The notes: generated by a model from the sequence alone, not told the origin. A DNA stretch of 64,000 bases from Streptomyces lincolnensis (GCF_021173675.1 NZ_JAIHON010000004.1:682001-746000), one strand, 5' to 3'; positions 34,023 to 43,196 are shown, counted from the first letter of the stretch. Numbers and translations are program-made.

Positions 34023-35361
34023 CGAGGTGACCCACGGGACTGACGTGGAGGCGTCCCGTGTGAGAACCGGGCCGCGCCACGCGGCACCCAAGAAGCCGCT
34101 GTTCACCAGGTTCCACGTGCCGGCCGGCAAGGCGATAGCCCTGGCGGCGATGCCGACGGCGGTCCTCATGGGGATGGGGTTCACGTCGACCCTCGCCCTG
34201 GCCGACGAGCAGCCGACGTCGAAGAGCCTGACGGCCGACGAGTACAAGGACTGTGTCGCGGCCCTGGACGGCGCCTCGGCGTCCGCCAGCCCGTCGCCGT
34301 CCGCCTCGGCTGGCGACGAGGACAAGGACAAGGACTCCTCCGACTCCGCGGGTTCCTCCGACTCCGCGGACTCGGGCTCGGGCTCGGGCAAGGGTGACGG
34401 TGACGCGGCCGAGCCGACCCCGTCGCCGACCGGCGGTTCGGACGACTCTTCGTCGGATTCAGGTTCCGACGACACGGCCGAGCCCAAGCCGTCCCCCTCC
34501 GCCGGCGACTCGACGGGCGGCGACGCCGCCACCCCGAGCCCCTCGCCCTCCGAGAGCGACGGCAACCTGCTGGAGGACATCGGCGACGCGCTCACCGGCA
34601 TCTTCACGGGCGGCAAGGGCTCCACGGACACCGCGAGCCCCACCCCGTCCGCGACCCCGTCGGCCTCGCCGAGCACGGACAGCGCCGACAAGGCCGCCGA
34701 CAGCGCGTCCGACACCGTCAAGGACACCACCGAGAAGCTCACCGGCACGGTGGACGACACGGTGAAGGACACCACCGACAAGGCGTCCAAGGCGGTCGAG
34801 GACACCACCGAGACCGTGGAGAAGGCCGTCGAGGGCGCGGCCGACGAGGCCACTGCCTCGCCCAGCCCCTCGCCGAGCGCCAGCACGGACCCGGACGACT
34901 GCCCGGTCGCCACGGACGCGGTGGGCGACGTCGACAACACCCAGCTGGTGGCGGACAAGCCCTGGACCCTGAAGGCCAGTTCGCTGCTGCTGAAGGGCGC
35001 CGACTACCAGGGCGTCGTCGAGGTCAGGACCGCGAGCGGCCAGACCAAGAAGGTCCTCAAGTACGTCGTCTCCGACGGCACCGACATCGGTGACCTGCAC
35101 CAGATCGTGAACGAGAACGGCAGGACGTACCACGTCCAGGCCGGCAAGGGCACCACGTCCACGATCCGCGACGGCAAGACCACCATGTACACGGAGAGCA
35201 TCTCCGGCAACCTGCTGGGCCTCATCCCGATCACATTCAGCCCGGAGCACCCGCCGCCGCTGAACATCCCGCTGATCTACTTCACGAACGTGACGGTCAC
35301 CCAGGCCGCCCAGTTCGGCGGCACACTGCACGTACCCGAGATGCGTCAGTACAGCGAGTGA
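34012..35361 (+). CDS. Secreted protein with long Ser/Asp/Pro/Thr low-complexity linker
   Basis: 449 residues from GTG 34012. A basic N-terminus and hydrophobic segment (about 40-62) form the export signal. Residues ~70-305 are low-complexity: Ser/Asp/Pro-rich, then a repeating Lys/Asp/Thr helix with TVKDTTEKLTGTVDDTVKDT. A globular domain occupies 310-449 and contains DDCPVATDAVGDV at its start and LIPITFSPEHPPPLNIPLIY near the end. The linker resembles cell-wall-spanning stalks. Expressed with the DUF6230 and DUF6114 genes. The low-complexity DNA is skewed but in frame; no frameshift seen. Confidence 0.82.
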   Translation: MPADEVTHGTDVEASRVRTGPRHAAPKKPLFTRFHVPAGKAIALAAMPTAVLMGMGFTSTLALADEQPTSKSLTADEYKDCVAALDGASASASPSPSASAGDEDKDKDSSDSAGSSDSADSGSGSGKGDGDAAEPTPSPTGGSDDSSSDSGSDDTAEPKPSPSAGDSTGGDAATPSPSPSESDGNLLEDIGDALTGIFTGGKGSTDTASPTPSATPSASPSTDSADKAADSASDTVKDTTEKLTGTVDDTVKDTTDKASKAVEDTTETVEKAVEGAADEATASPSPSPSASTDPDDCPVATDAVGDVDNTQLVADKPWTLKASSLLLKGADYQGVVEVRTASGQTKKVLKYVVSDGTDIGDLHQIVNENGRTYHVQAGKGTTSTIRDGKTTMYTESISGNLLGLIPITFSPEHPPPLNIPLIYFTNVTVTQAAQFGGTLHVPEMRQYSE

Positions 35362-35397
35362 GCCTTCCCCACAAGCCCGTTCGGGAGCCGCACAGAC

Positions 35398-35434
35398 GCT
35401 GAGGGCGCCCCCTGCCACAGGGGGCGCCCTCAGC
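35398..35434 (+). terminator. Hairpin terminator of the DUF6230 operon
   Basis: GCTGAGGGCGCCCCCTG (35398-35414) pairs perfectly with CAGGGGGCGCCCTCAGC (35418-35434) across CCA. It faces the pyk terminator at 35450-35476. Confidence 0.85.
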
Positions 35435-35449
35435 GCCGTACAGAGCCTG

Positions 35450-35476
35450 TCAGGGGCCTTGGATCAAGGCCCCTGA
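35450..35476 (-). terminator. Hairpin terminator of pyk
   Basis: TCAGGGGCCTT (35450-35460) pairs with AAGGCCCCTGA (35466-35476) across GGATC, just beyond the pyk stop on the minus strand. Confidence 0.8.
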
Positions 35477-35484
35477 AACAAGGG

Positions 35485-36915
35485 TCACTTGCTGTCGCCG
35501 CCGCCCAGGTGGTGGACGCGGAGCATGTTGGTGGTGCCGGGGACGCCGGGGGGTGAGCCGGCGGTGATGATGACGATCTCGCCGGGGTTGAAGCGGTTGA
35601 TCTTGGCGATCTCCTGGTCGACCATGTCGACCATCTCGTCCGTGGTGTTCACGAACGGCACGATGTGCGACTCCACGCCCCAGCTGAGCGTCAGCTGGTT
35701 GCGGGTGCCCTCGTCGGTGGTGAAGGCGACGATCGGCTGGGTCGCGCGGTAGCGGGAGAGGCGGCGGGCGGTGTCGCCGGACTGGGTGAAGGCCACCAGG
35801 CCCCGGCCGCCGAGGAAGTCGGCGATCTCGCAGGCGGCGCGGGCGATCGAACCACCCTGCGTGCGCGGCTTCTTGCCCGGTACGAGCGGCTGGAGGCCCT
35901 TGCTGAGCAGCTCCTGCTCGGCGGCGGAGACGATCTTCGACATCGTCTTCACCGTCTCGATCGGATAGGCGCCGACCGAGGACTCCGCCGACAGCATGAC
36001 CGCGTCGGCGCCGTCCAGGATCGCGTTGGCCACGTCGGAGGCCTCGGCGCGGGTCGGACGGGAGTTGGTGATCATCGACTCCATCATCTGGGTCGCCACG
36101 ATCACCGGCTTGGCGTTGCGGCGGCACAGCTCGATGAGGCGCTTCTGCACCATGGGGACCCGCTCCAGCGGGTACTCGACGGCGAGGTCGCCACGCGCGA
36201 CCATCACACCGTCGAACGCCATCACGACGTCCTCCATGTTCTCGACCGCCTGCGGCTTCTCCACCTTGGCGATGACGGGGACCCGGCGGCCCTCCTCGTC
36301 CATCACCTTGTGGACGTCGGCCACGTCCTTGGCGTCCCGGACGAAGGACAGCGCGACCAGGTCGCAGCCCATGCGCAGCGCGAAGCGCAGGTCCTCGACG
36401 TCCTTCTCGGACAGCGCCGGCACGTTCACGGCCGCGCCGGGCAGGTTGATGCCCTTGTGGTCGGAGACGACACCGCCCTCGATGACGATCGTCTTGACCC
36501 GGGGACCCTCGACCTCGGTGACCTTCAGCTCGACGTTGCCGTCGTTGATGAGGATCTGGTCGCCCTTGGTCACATCGCCCGGCAGACCCTTGTAGGTCGT
36601 GCCGCAGACGGTCTTGTCACCGGGTACGTCCTCGGTGGTGATGACGAACTCGTCACCGCGCTCCAGCTCCACCGGACCCTCGGCGAAGGTCTCCAGGCGG
36701 ATCTTCGGACCCTGGAGGTCGGCGAGCACACCGATGGCCCGGCCGGTCTCCTTGGCGGCGGCCCGGACACGGTCGTACCGGCCCTGGTGCTCGGCGTGCG
36801 TGCCGTGGCTGAAGTTGAAGCGGGCCACGTTCATGCCGGCCTCGATCAGCGACACGAGCTGCTCGTGGGAGTCGACCGCGGGGCCGAGAGTACAGACGAT
36901 TTTCGAACGGCGCAT
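35485..36915 (-). CDS. pyk: Pyruvate kinase
   Basis: 476 residues, complete. It converts phosphoenolpyruvate and ADP to pyruvate and ATP. Visible blocks: RRSKIVCTLGPAVDS, the nucleotide/K+ region NVARFNFSHG, the metal-binding VMVARGDLAVEYPLE, the signature VIAKVEKPQAVENM and the C-terminal allosteric domain with FTTDEGTRNQLTLSWGV. AGGA lies 7 bases before ATG 36915. It is the first of a minus-strand run with ackA and pta, giving glycolytic ATP steps and acetate overflow together. Streptomyces usually has two pyk genes; this is the one that sits with ackA-pta. Confidence 0.97.
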   Translation of the reverse strand: MRRSKIVCTLGPAVDSHEQLVSLIEAGMNVARFNFSHGTHAEHQGRYDRVRAAAKETGRAIGVLADLQGPKIRLETFAEGPVELERGDEFVITTEDVPGDKTVCGTTYKGLPGDVTKGDQILINDGNVELKVTEVEGPRVKTIVIEGGVVSDHKGINLPGAAVNVPALSEKDVEDLRFALRMGCDLVALSFVRDAKDVADVHKVMDEEGRRVPVIAKVEKPQAVENMEDVVMAFDGVMVARGDLAVEYPLERVPMVQKRLIELCRRNAKPVIVATQMMESMITNSRPTRAEASDVANAILDGADAVMLSAESSVGAYPIETVKTMSKIVSAAEQELLSKGLQPLVPGKKPRTQGGSIARAACEIADFLGGRGLVAFTQSGDTARRLSRYRATQPIVAFTTDEGTRNQLTLSWGVESHIVPFVNTTDEMVDMVDQEIAKINRFNPGEIVIITAGSPPGVPGTTNMLRVHHLGGGDSK

Positions 36916-36942
36916 GGGGCGATCCTATCGGTTTGTTTCGCT

Positions 36943-36956
36943 ACGGAATATTCCGT
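36943..36956. promoter_or_regulatory. Perfect 14 bp palindrome upstream of pyk
   Basis: ACGGAATATTCCGT lies 28-41 bp before the pyk ATG, in the 90 bp between pyk and ackA. Its place next to the likely -10 region suggests an operator for pyk. The binding protein is not identified. Confidence 0.5.
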
Positions 36957-37005
36957 CTGGCGGAAGATTCACATGGGCGGGGTCGCGCTCATTTGCGGTT
37001 ACCGC

Positions 37006-38229
37006 TCAGTTGCTTTCTTCTCGGACCAGTGCGTAAGTCTGTGTCGCGATTTCCAATTCCTCGTCCGTCGGCACCACCGCCACGGCCACGCGCGAGTTCG
37101 CCGGCGAGATCAGCCGCGGCTCGTCACCGCGTACGGCGTTCAGCTCCGCGTCCACCAGCAGGCCCAGCTGCTCCAGGCCCGCCACGGCGGCCTCGCGCAC
37201 CGGCGCCGCGTTCTCCCCGACCCCGGCCGTGAACGCGACCGCGTCCACCCGGCCGAGCACCGCGCAATAGGCGCCGATGTACTTCTTCAGCCGGTGAATG
37301 TAGATGTCGAAGGCCAGCTGTGCCCGTTCGTCACCCTCGTCGATCCGGCGGCGGATCTCCCGCATGTCGTTGTCCCCGCACAGGCCGATCAATCCGCTCT
37401 TCTTGTTGAGAAGAGTGTCGATCTCGTCCGTGGACATTCCGCCAACGCGCATCAAATGGAAGATGACGGCCGGGTCCATGTCTCCGGACCGCGTACCCAT
37501 CACGAGTCCCTCCAAAGGCGTCAGCCCCATCGAGGTGTCCACGCACGTCCCGCCCCGCACGGCCGACGCGGACGCGCCGTTGCCGAGGTGCAGCACGATC
37601 ACGTTGACCTCGGACGGGTCCTTGCCCAGCAGCTTCGCCGTCTCACGGGACACGTACGCGTGCGAGGTCCCGTGGAAGCCGTAGCGCCGGATCCGGTGCG
37701 CGTCGGCGGTCTCCACGTCGATCGCGTAGCGCGCGGCCGACTCCGGCATCGTGGTGTGGAAGGCGGTGTCGAACACGGCCACCTGGGGCAGGTCGGGCCG
37801 CAGCGCCCGCGCCGTACGGATCCCGGTGAGGTTGGCCGGGTTGTGCAGCGGCGCCACCGGGATCAGCCGCTCAATCTCGGCGAGCACCGCCTCGTCGATC
37901 ACGGTCGGCTCGGTGAAGGTCTGCCCGCCGTGCACCACCCGGTGCCCGATCGCGGCCAGCTCCGGGGAGTCGAGCCCGAGCCCGTCCCGGGCCAGCTCCT
38001 CCGCCACGGCCTTCAGCGCGGCGTCGTGGTCGGCGATCGGCCCGGTCCACTCACGGGCCTCGCCGCCGGTCGCCAGCGGCGTGTGCTTCAGCCGGGAGGA
38101 CTGCTCGCCGATCCGCTCGACGAGCCCCAGGGCCAGCCTGCCGCCGTCGCCCATGTCGAGCAGCTGGTACTTGACCGACGAGGAGCCGGAGTTCAGGACG
38201 AGGACGCGGGTGCCGCGGGTGCCGCTCAC
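37006..38229 (-). CDS. ackA: Acetate kinase
   Basis: 407 residues from GTG 38229, which overlaps the pta stop by 4 bp. It transfers phosphate between acetyl phosphate and ADP. Motifs: VLVLNSGSSSVKYQ at the N-terminus, IGHRVVHGG, FDTAFHTTMP, the phosphate-binding YGFHGTSHAYV, VLHLGNGAS and FTAGVGENA. Length and layout are typical of the ASKHA-fold family. It works with Pta in acetyl-CoA to acetate interconversion. The longer upstream frame only reads through pta. Confidence 0.97.
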   Translation of the reverse strand: MSGTRGTRVLVLNSGSSSVKYQLLDMGDGGRLALGLVERIGEQSSRLKHTPLATGGEAREWTGPIADHDAALKAVAEELARDGLGLDSPELAAIGHRVVHGGQTFTEPTVIDEAVLAEIERLIPVAPLHNPANLTGIRTARALRPDLPQVAVFDTAFHTTMPESAARYAIDVETADAHRIRRYGFHGTSHAYVSRETAKLLGKDPSEVNVIVLHLGNGASASAVRGGTCVDTSMGLTPLEGLVMGTRSGDMDPAVIFHLMRVGGMSTDEIDTLLNKKSGLIGLCGDNDMREIRRRIDEGDERAQLAFDIYIHRLKKYIGAYCAVLGRVDAVAFTAGVGENAAPVREAAVAGLEQLGLLVDAELNAVRGDEPRLISPANSRVAVAVVPTDEELEIATQTYALVREESN

Positions 38230-40352
38230 TGCTGGGACGCCTTCTGTTCGGGGGACTGGGCCGGTTCGGGGGACGGGGCCTGCTCGGGGGACTGGGCCTG
38301 GATCGCCGTGATGGCGACGGTGTTCACGATGTCCTGGACGAGCGCGCCCCGGGACAGGTCGTTGACCGGCTTGTTCAGGCCCTGGAGCACCGGCCCTACG
38401 GCGATCGCGCCGGCCGACCGCTGCACGGCCTTGTAAGTGTTGTTGCCGGTGTTGAGGTCCGGGAAGATCAGCACGCTGGCCTGGCCCGCGACCTCGGAGC
38501 CCGGCAGCTTGGTCGCCGCGACCGTCGGCTCCACGGCCGCGTCGTACTGGATCGGGCCCTCGATCCTGAGATCCGGGCGCCGGGAGCGGACCAGCTCGGT
38601 CGCCTCGCGCACCTTGTCGACGTCGGCGCCCGAACCGGACGTGCCCGTCGAGTACGACAGCATCGCGATCCGCGGCTCCACGCCGAACTGCGCGGCCGTG
38701 GCGGCGGACTGGATGGCGATGTCGGCGAGCTGCTCGGCGTTCGGGTCGGGGTTGACCGCGCAGTCGCCGTAGACGAGGACCTTGTCGGCCAGGCACATGA
38801 AGAAGACGGACGACACGATGTCGGCGTCCGGCTTGGTCTTGATGATCTCGAAGGCCGGCCTGATCGTCGCGGCCGTGGAGTGCACGGACCCGGACACCAT
38901 GCCGTCGGCCAGGCCCTCCTGGACCATCAGCGTGCCGAAGTAGTTCACGTCGGAGACGACGTCGTAGGCGAGCTCGACGGTGACGCCCCGGTGGGCCCGG
39001 AGCGCCGCGTACTTCTCGGCGAAGGCGTCGCGCAGGTCGGAGGTGGCCGGGTCGGTCAGCTGGGCGTCGGCGAGGTCGATGCCGAGGTCGGCTGCCTTCT
39101 TGCGGATCTGGTCGACCGGGCCGAGCAGGGTGAGGTCGCAGACCCCGCGGCGCAGCAGGACCTCGGCGGCGTGCAGCACGCGGGCCTCGGTGCCCTCGGG
39201 CAGCACCACGCGCCGCCGGTCCGTGCGGGCCGTCTCCAGGAGCTGGTGCTCGAACATCATCGGCGTGAGGCGGTCGCTGCTCGGCGCGGAGACCCGCTTG
39301 CTGAGGTCCGCGGTGTCGACGTACCGCTCGAAGAGGCCGAGCGCGGTCTCCGCCTTGCGCGGGGTGGCCGCGTTCAACTTCCCCTCCAGGGAGAAGAGTT
39401 CGGCGGCGGTGGGGAAGCTGGTGCCCGCCACCGAGAGCACCGGTGTGCCGGGGGCGAGACGGGCGGCCAGCGTGAGGATGGCGTCGCCGGGGACCTCGTC
39501 GAGCGTGAGGAGCACACCGGCTATCGGCGGGGTTCCGGCGCTGTGCGCGGCCAGCGCGCCGACCACCAGGTCGGCCCGGTCCCCCGGGGTGACGACCAGG
39601 CAGCCCGGGGTCAGCGCGGCCAGGAAGTTCGGCAGCATCGCGCCGCCGAAGACGAAGTCCAGCGCGTCCCGGGCGAGCCCCGAGTCGTCGCCGAGGACGA
39701 CCTTGGCGCCGAGGGCGTGCGCGATCTGGGAGACGGTCGGCGCGGAGAGCGCGGGCTCGTCCGGCAGGACATGACAGGGCACCGGGAGGCGGCCGTCGAG
39801 CTGCTCGGCGATGGCGTCCCGGTCGGCGCGGGCGACCCGGTTGCTGACCATGGCGAGGACGTCGCAGCCCAGGCCGTCGTAGGCGCGGTAGGCGTTGCGG
39901 GTCTCGGCGAGCACGGACTCGGTGGTCTGCCCCCGGCCGCCCACGACCGGGATCACCGAGGCGCCGAACTCGTTCGCCAGCCGGGCGTTGAGGGAGAGCT
40001 CGTCCGGGAACTGGGTGTCGGCGTAGTCGGTGCCGAGGACCAGGACGACGTCGTAGTCCCGCGCGACCCGGTGGAAGCGGTCGACCAGCGTCGAGACCAG
40101 CTCGTCGGTGCCGCGCTCGGCCTGGAGGGCGGACGCCTCGTGGTAGTCCATGCCGTAGACCGTGGCCGGGTCCTGGGCGAGCCGGTAGCGGGCGCGCAGC
40201 AGCTCGAACAGGCGATCGGGGCCGTCGTGGACGAGGGGGCGGAACACCCCGACCCGGTCGACCTGCCGGGTCAGGAGCTCCATGACGCCCAGCTCCACGA
40301 CCTGACGGCCGTCGCCGCGGTCGATACCGGTCACGTAGACGCTGCGGGTCAC
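38226..40352 (-). CDS. pta: Phosphate acetyltransferase (long form)
   Basis: 708 residues. GTG 40352 is favoured because GGAGAG lies six bases upstream; ATG 40379 is an alternative nine codons earlier. Domains: an N-terminal P-loop-like BioD/DRTGG regulatory region (about 1-350) with SVYVTGIDRGDGRQ, then the catalytic PTA_PTB domain (about 375-695) with VVLPEGTEARVL and MLSYSTGTSGSG. It interconverts acetyl-CoA and acetyl phosphate. The C-terminal tail has short Gln/Ser/Pro repeats (SPEQAPSPEPAQSPEQ). Translationally coupled to ackA. Confidence 0.96.
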   Translation of the reverse strand: MTRSVYVTGIDRGDGRQVVELGVMELLTRQVDRVGVFRPLVHDGPDRLFELLRARYRLAQDPATVYGMDYHEASALQAERGTDELVSTLVDRFHRVARDYDVVLVLGTDYADTQFPDELSLNARLANEFGASVIPVVGGRGQTTESVLAETRNAYRAYDGLGCDVLAMVSNRVARADRDAIAEQLDGRLPVPCHVLPDEPALSAPTVSQIAHALGAKVVLGDDSGLARDALDFVFGGAMLPNFLAALTPGCLVVTPGDRADLVVGALAAHSAGTPPIAGVLLTLDEVPGDAILTLAARLAPGTPVLSVAGTSFPTAAELFSLEGKLNAATPRKAETALGLFERYVDTADLSKRVSAPSSDRLTPMMFEHQLLETARTDRRRVVLPEGTEARVLHAAEVLLRRGVCDLTLLGPVDQIRKKAADLGIDLADAQLTDPATSDLRDAFAEKYAALRAHRGVTVELAYDVVSDVNYFGTLMVQEGLADGMVSGSVHSTAATIRPAFEIIKTKPDADIVSSVFFMCLADKVLVYGDCAVNPDPNAEQLADIAIQSAATAAQFGVEPRIAMLSYSTGTSGSGADVDKVREATELVRSRRPDLRIEGPIQYDAAVEPTVAATKLPGSEVAGQASVLIFPDLNTGNNTYKAVQRSAGAIAVGPVLQGLNKPVNDLSRGALVQDIVNTVAITAIQAQSPEQAPSPEPAQSPEQKASQQ

Positions 40353-40425
40353 GCGTGCTCTCCGTTCGTTTCGCGCCATCACACTCACGCCATAAAAATC
40401 GCCCACCCAGGTGAGCAGAACCCTC

Positions 40426-40454
40426 TTGACAGTACCTTCCGCGATGGGTAAGAC
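40426..40454 (+). promoter_or_regulatory. Housekeeping-type promoter of pfkA
   Basis: TTGACA (40426-40431) and TAAGAC (40449-40454) are exactly 17 bp apart, 92 bp before the pfkA start. The -35 is a perfect consensus match. Confidence 0.7.
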
Positions 40455-40545
40455 GCCCGTCAGTGCTGTGTCGGCGGCCTCCTGTGGGACATGAAAGAAT
40501 CGAAGTGGCTCACCGGTATCAACAGCGAGCAGGAGACACAGCACG

Positions 40546-41571
40546 ATGCGTATCGGAGTTCTCACCGCAGGCGGCGACTGCCCCGGCCTGAACGCCGTGA
40601 TCCGGTCGGTCGTGCACCGCGCGGTCGACAACTACGGCGACGAGGTCATCGGCTTCGAGGACGGCTACTCCGGCCTGCTGGACGGCCACTACCGCTCCCT
40701 CGACCTCGAATCCGTCAGCGGCATCCTGGCCCGCGGCGGCACCATCCTCGGCTCCTCCCGGCTGGAGCGCGACCGGCTGCGCGAGGCGTGCGAGAACGCC
40801 TCCGACATGATCCACGAGTTCGGCATCGACGCCCTGATCCCGATCGGCGGCGAGGGCACCCTCACGGCCGCGCGGATGCTGTCCGACGCGGGCCTGCCGG
40901 TCGTCGGCGTCCCGAAGACCATCGACAACGACATCTCCTCCACCGACCGCACCTTCGGCTTCGACACCGCGGTCGGCGTGGCCACCGAGGCGATGGACCG
41001 CCTCAAGACCACCGCCGAGTCCCACCAGCGCGTGATGGTCGTCGAGGTCATGGGCCGGCACGCGGGCTGGATCGCCCTGGAGTCCGGCATGGCGGCCGGC
41101 GCCCACGGCGTCTGCCTCCCGGAGCGGCCCTTCGACCCCGCCGACCTGGTCAAGATGGTCGAGGAGCGCTTCGCCCGCGGCAAGAAGTTCGCGGTGATCT
41201 GCGTCGCCGAGGGCGCCCACCCCGCCGAGGGCAGCATGGACTACGGCAAGGGCGAGATCGACCGCTTCGGCCACGAGCGCTTCCAGGGCATCGGTACGGC
41301 CCTGGCGTACGAGCTGGAGCGCCGGCTCGGCAAGGAGGCCAAGCCGGTCATCCTCGGCCACGTCCAGCGCGGCGGCACCCCGACCGCCTACGACCGCGTC
41401 CTCGCCACCCGCTTCGGCTGGCACGCGGTGGAGGCCGCCCACCGGGGCGAGTTCGGGCGGATGACCGCCCTGCGCGGCACCGACATCGTGATGGTGCCGC
41501 TGGCGGAGGCCGTCACCGAACTGAAGACGGTCCCGAAGGACCGGATGGACGAGGCGGAGTCGGTCTTCTAG
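40546..41571 (+). CDS. pfkA: 6-phosphofructokinase
   Basis: 341 residues. It phosphorylates fructose 6-phosphate to the 1,6-bisphosphate. Nucleotide-binding GVLTAGGDCPGLNA at the N-terminus, GGEGTL at about 101-106 and the active-site PKTIDNDI with Asp at about residue 128-130 are visible, followed by MGRHAGWIA. Gly-Gly-Glu-Gly in place of the bacterial GGDGS loop is typical of actinobacterial or PPi-related group III enzymes. The Gly/Lys positions that separate ATP from PPi use were not resolved, so the phosphate donor is best left as ATP by family habit. Divergent from pta. Confidence 0.95.
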   Translation: MRIGVLTAGGDCPGLNAVIRSVVHRAVDNYGDEVIGFEDGYSGLLDGHYRSLDLESVSGILARGGTILGSSRLERDRLREACENASDMIHEFGIDALIPIGGEGTLTAARMLSDAGLPVVGVPKTIDNDISSTDRTFGFDTAVGVATEAMDRLKTTAESHQRVMVVEVMGRHAGWIALESGMAAGAHGVCLPERPFDPADLVKMVEERFARGKKFAVICVAEGAHPAEGSMDYGKGEIDRFGHERFQGIGTALAYELERRLGKEAKPVILGHVQRGGTPTAYDRVLATRFGWHAVEAAHRGEFGRMTALRGTDIVMVPLAEAVTELKTVPKDRMDEAESVF

Positions 41572-41636
41572 TCCTTCTGGCCCTTCTGGCCCGCGAGGGC
41601 TCGCGGGCTGCGGCACGCACGGGTGCCGTGGCCCGG

Positions 41637-42344
41637 CTAGCCGCTGTTGAGCCGGATCGTGTCCCAGAAGTGGTCCACGATCCGGTCGAGGAACTCCTGT
41701 CCCGACGCGCCGGAGTGCTCACCGCCGCCGCCCCAGCTGAGGGTGGCGACCATCTGCCCCTGGTACTGCTGGTGCAGCTCGCGCAGGGTGTGTTCGAGCA
41801 GCCGCCGGCCCAGTGGCACGATCTTCGCGACCGGCCGCACATGGGCCTGCCAGCGCGTGCTGACCGCGCCGCGCAGATGCTCGGCGAGCCGCGGCTCCCG
41901 GCCCGTGACGGTGACGAGGTCCGGCAGGGACAGCTCCAGCAGGTCGGCGAGCAGGGCGGACTGGCGGTCGGTGCCGCGCCACTCGTCGTGCTCCTCCATG
42001 CTCAGGTAGGCGAGGAGTTCGAGCCCGAGGGTGCGGGCCACGTCCTCGGGGGCGAGGCCGCGGGCGACGCGGTGCTCGCGCAGGGTGCGGGGGCGGCCGA
42101 TGAGTTCACCGGGGGAGCACCACAACACCCCCGCCAGAGCGGTCAGTTCGGGGCTGGTCGGGGAGAGCGTCCCGCGCTCCCAGGCGAGGACGAGATCCGG
42201 GGTGACATAGGGCAGTCCGTACGAGACGCGCAGCCCGTAGGCCACATGCTCGGGTCCCATGGCGAGCGCGGTACGCAGGCGGCGGGCGGCGAGGTTGTCG
42301 AAGGGCGGTCCGGGCTGGTTCGGCAGGGCTGGGGGGCGGCGCAC
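41637..42344 (-). CDS. XRE-like helix-turn-helix protein
   Basis: 235 residues from GTG 42344. Residues ~15-85 look like a helix-turn-helix domain (GLPYVTPDLVLAWERGTLSP, LAGVLWCSPGELIG). The remainder, including REHRVARGLAPEDVARTLGL, resembles a second helix-turn-helix, followed by a helical C-terminus ending DRIVDHFWDTIRLNSG. It converges on pfkA with 65 bp between stops. I do not recognise a characterised homologue, but proteins of this shape are common in Streptomyces next to pfkA. DNA binding is probable and the target unknown. Confidence 0.8.
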   Translation of the reverse strand: MRRPPALPNQPGPPFDNLAARRLRTALAMGPEHVAYGLRVSYGLPYVTPDLVLAWERGTLSPTSPELTALAGVLWCSPGELIGRPRTLREHRVARGLAPEDVARTLGLELLAYLSMEEHDEWRGTDRQSALLADLLELSLPDLVTVTGREPRLAEHLRGAVSTRWQAHVRPVAKIVPLGRRLLEHTLRELHQQYQGQMVATLSWGGGGEHSGASGQEFLDRIVDHFWDTIRLNSG

Positions 42345-42522
42345 GCGTCACAAAGTAGGCCCGTCCGCGTGCGGTGACTACGGTCTGTTCGGCCAGGATC
42401 ACGGATTGTAGGAAGCTACGGTTTCGGCCGCGGGTTCGAGCTGGCCGAAGATCGTCTGTCGGCGGCGCGGCCGGGGTCGCGAGGATGGCGCCGGATGCCC
42501 GGACGGGTGGCCGGAAAGGGAC

Positions 42523-42987
42523 GTGATCTTCGTGTACGAGGTGAATGGCAAGGTAGAGGGGCATATTCGCGAGCGGCTGCTCGCGCCGAACTTCTGGCAT
42601 CTCGCCACGGTCGGCCCGGACGGAACCCCGCAGGTCTCGCCCATGTGGGCGGATCTCGAAGGTGAGTACGTCATGGTCAACACCGCGATCGGACGTGTGA
42701 AGGAACAGAACCTGCGGCGCAATCCGAACGTTTCCCTCTCCCACCACGACCCCGAGAACCCCTACGACCGCGTCGAGATCCGGGGCCGGGTCGTCCGCTT
42801 CGTCGAGGGCGAGGAGGCGGAGCGGTCCATGGACCGGCTCACGAAGAAGTACATCGGCGAGGAGAAGTACCCGTGGCTGCTGCCCGGGGAGCGGCGGGTG
42901 ATGCTGCTGATCGAGCCGGTGCGGGTGCGGAGGGTGGTGGGGGTGGAGCCGTTCCGTCCCGGGGTGCTGCCGGAGGTCTCCGAGTAG
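42523..42987 (+). CDS. PPOX-class F420/flavin split-barrel protein
   Basis: 154 residues from GTG 42523, with GGAAAGGGA just upstream; a second GTG at 42532 is possible. It is a split-barrel of the pyridoxamine 5'-phosphate oxidase-like superfamily. FWHLATVGPDGTPQVSPMWA is the typical first two strands and NPNVSLSHHDPENPYDRVEI the later ones. In actinobacteria this subgroup usually uses coenzyme F420 or flavin for reductions rather than making PLP. No partner gene is adjacent. Cofactor and substrate are not determined by sequence alone. Confidence 0.85.
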   Translation: MIFVYEVNGKVEGHIRERLLAPNFWHLATVGPDGTPQVSPMWADLEGEYVMVNTAIGRVKEQNLRRNPNVSLSHHDPENPYDRVEIRGRVVRFVEGEEAERSMDRLTKKYIGEEKYPWLLPGERRVMLLIEPVRVRRVVGVEPFRPGVLPEVSE

Positions 42988-42996
42988 GGGGCTGGG

Positions 42997-43188
42997 TCAG
43001 AGTAGGTGGTCGGCCTTGCCGGCCTTGATGTCCTGGATGAGGGTGCGGAGGGCTTCGCGGGTGTCGGTGAGGTAGGTGTGTTCCTGGCCGGCGATGGATA
43101 TGTAGGCGTTGCCGTCGGGGTCGGTGCCCAGGCGGAAGCAGTTGGCTCCCTCGCCGCAGAAGGGCTCTTCCCAGGTGATGTCCGGCAT
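42997..43188 (-). CDS. DUF397 small protein (WhiJ-system type)
   Basis: 63 residues, one DUF397 domain: MPDITWEEPFCGEGANCFRL, then PDGNAYISIAGQ and a C-terminal helix with ALRTLIQDIKAG. It starts 8 bp after the XRE/DUF5753 gene on the same strand. Small DUF397 proteins partner these regulators and are thought to antagonise or modify them in Streptomyces development. Its 3' end faces that of the split-barrel gene with 9 bp between stops. Confidence 0.92.
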   Translation of the reverse strand: MPDITWEEPFCGEGANCFRLGTDPDGNAYISIAGQEHTYLTDTREALRTLIQDIKAGKADHLL

Positions 43189-43196
43189 GGGGGCTC

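Noticed and set aside
34253..34900. Repetitive DNA in the Ser/Asp/Thr-rich gene, considered as a tandem repeat or CRISPR-like array
   Set aside because: The repeats are degenerate, in frame and explain a disordered linker; there are no constant repeats with unique spacers.
35665..38436. 923-codon plus-strand frame across pyk and ackA
   Set aside because: Antisense shadow of two well-conserved enzymes.
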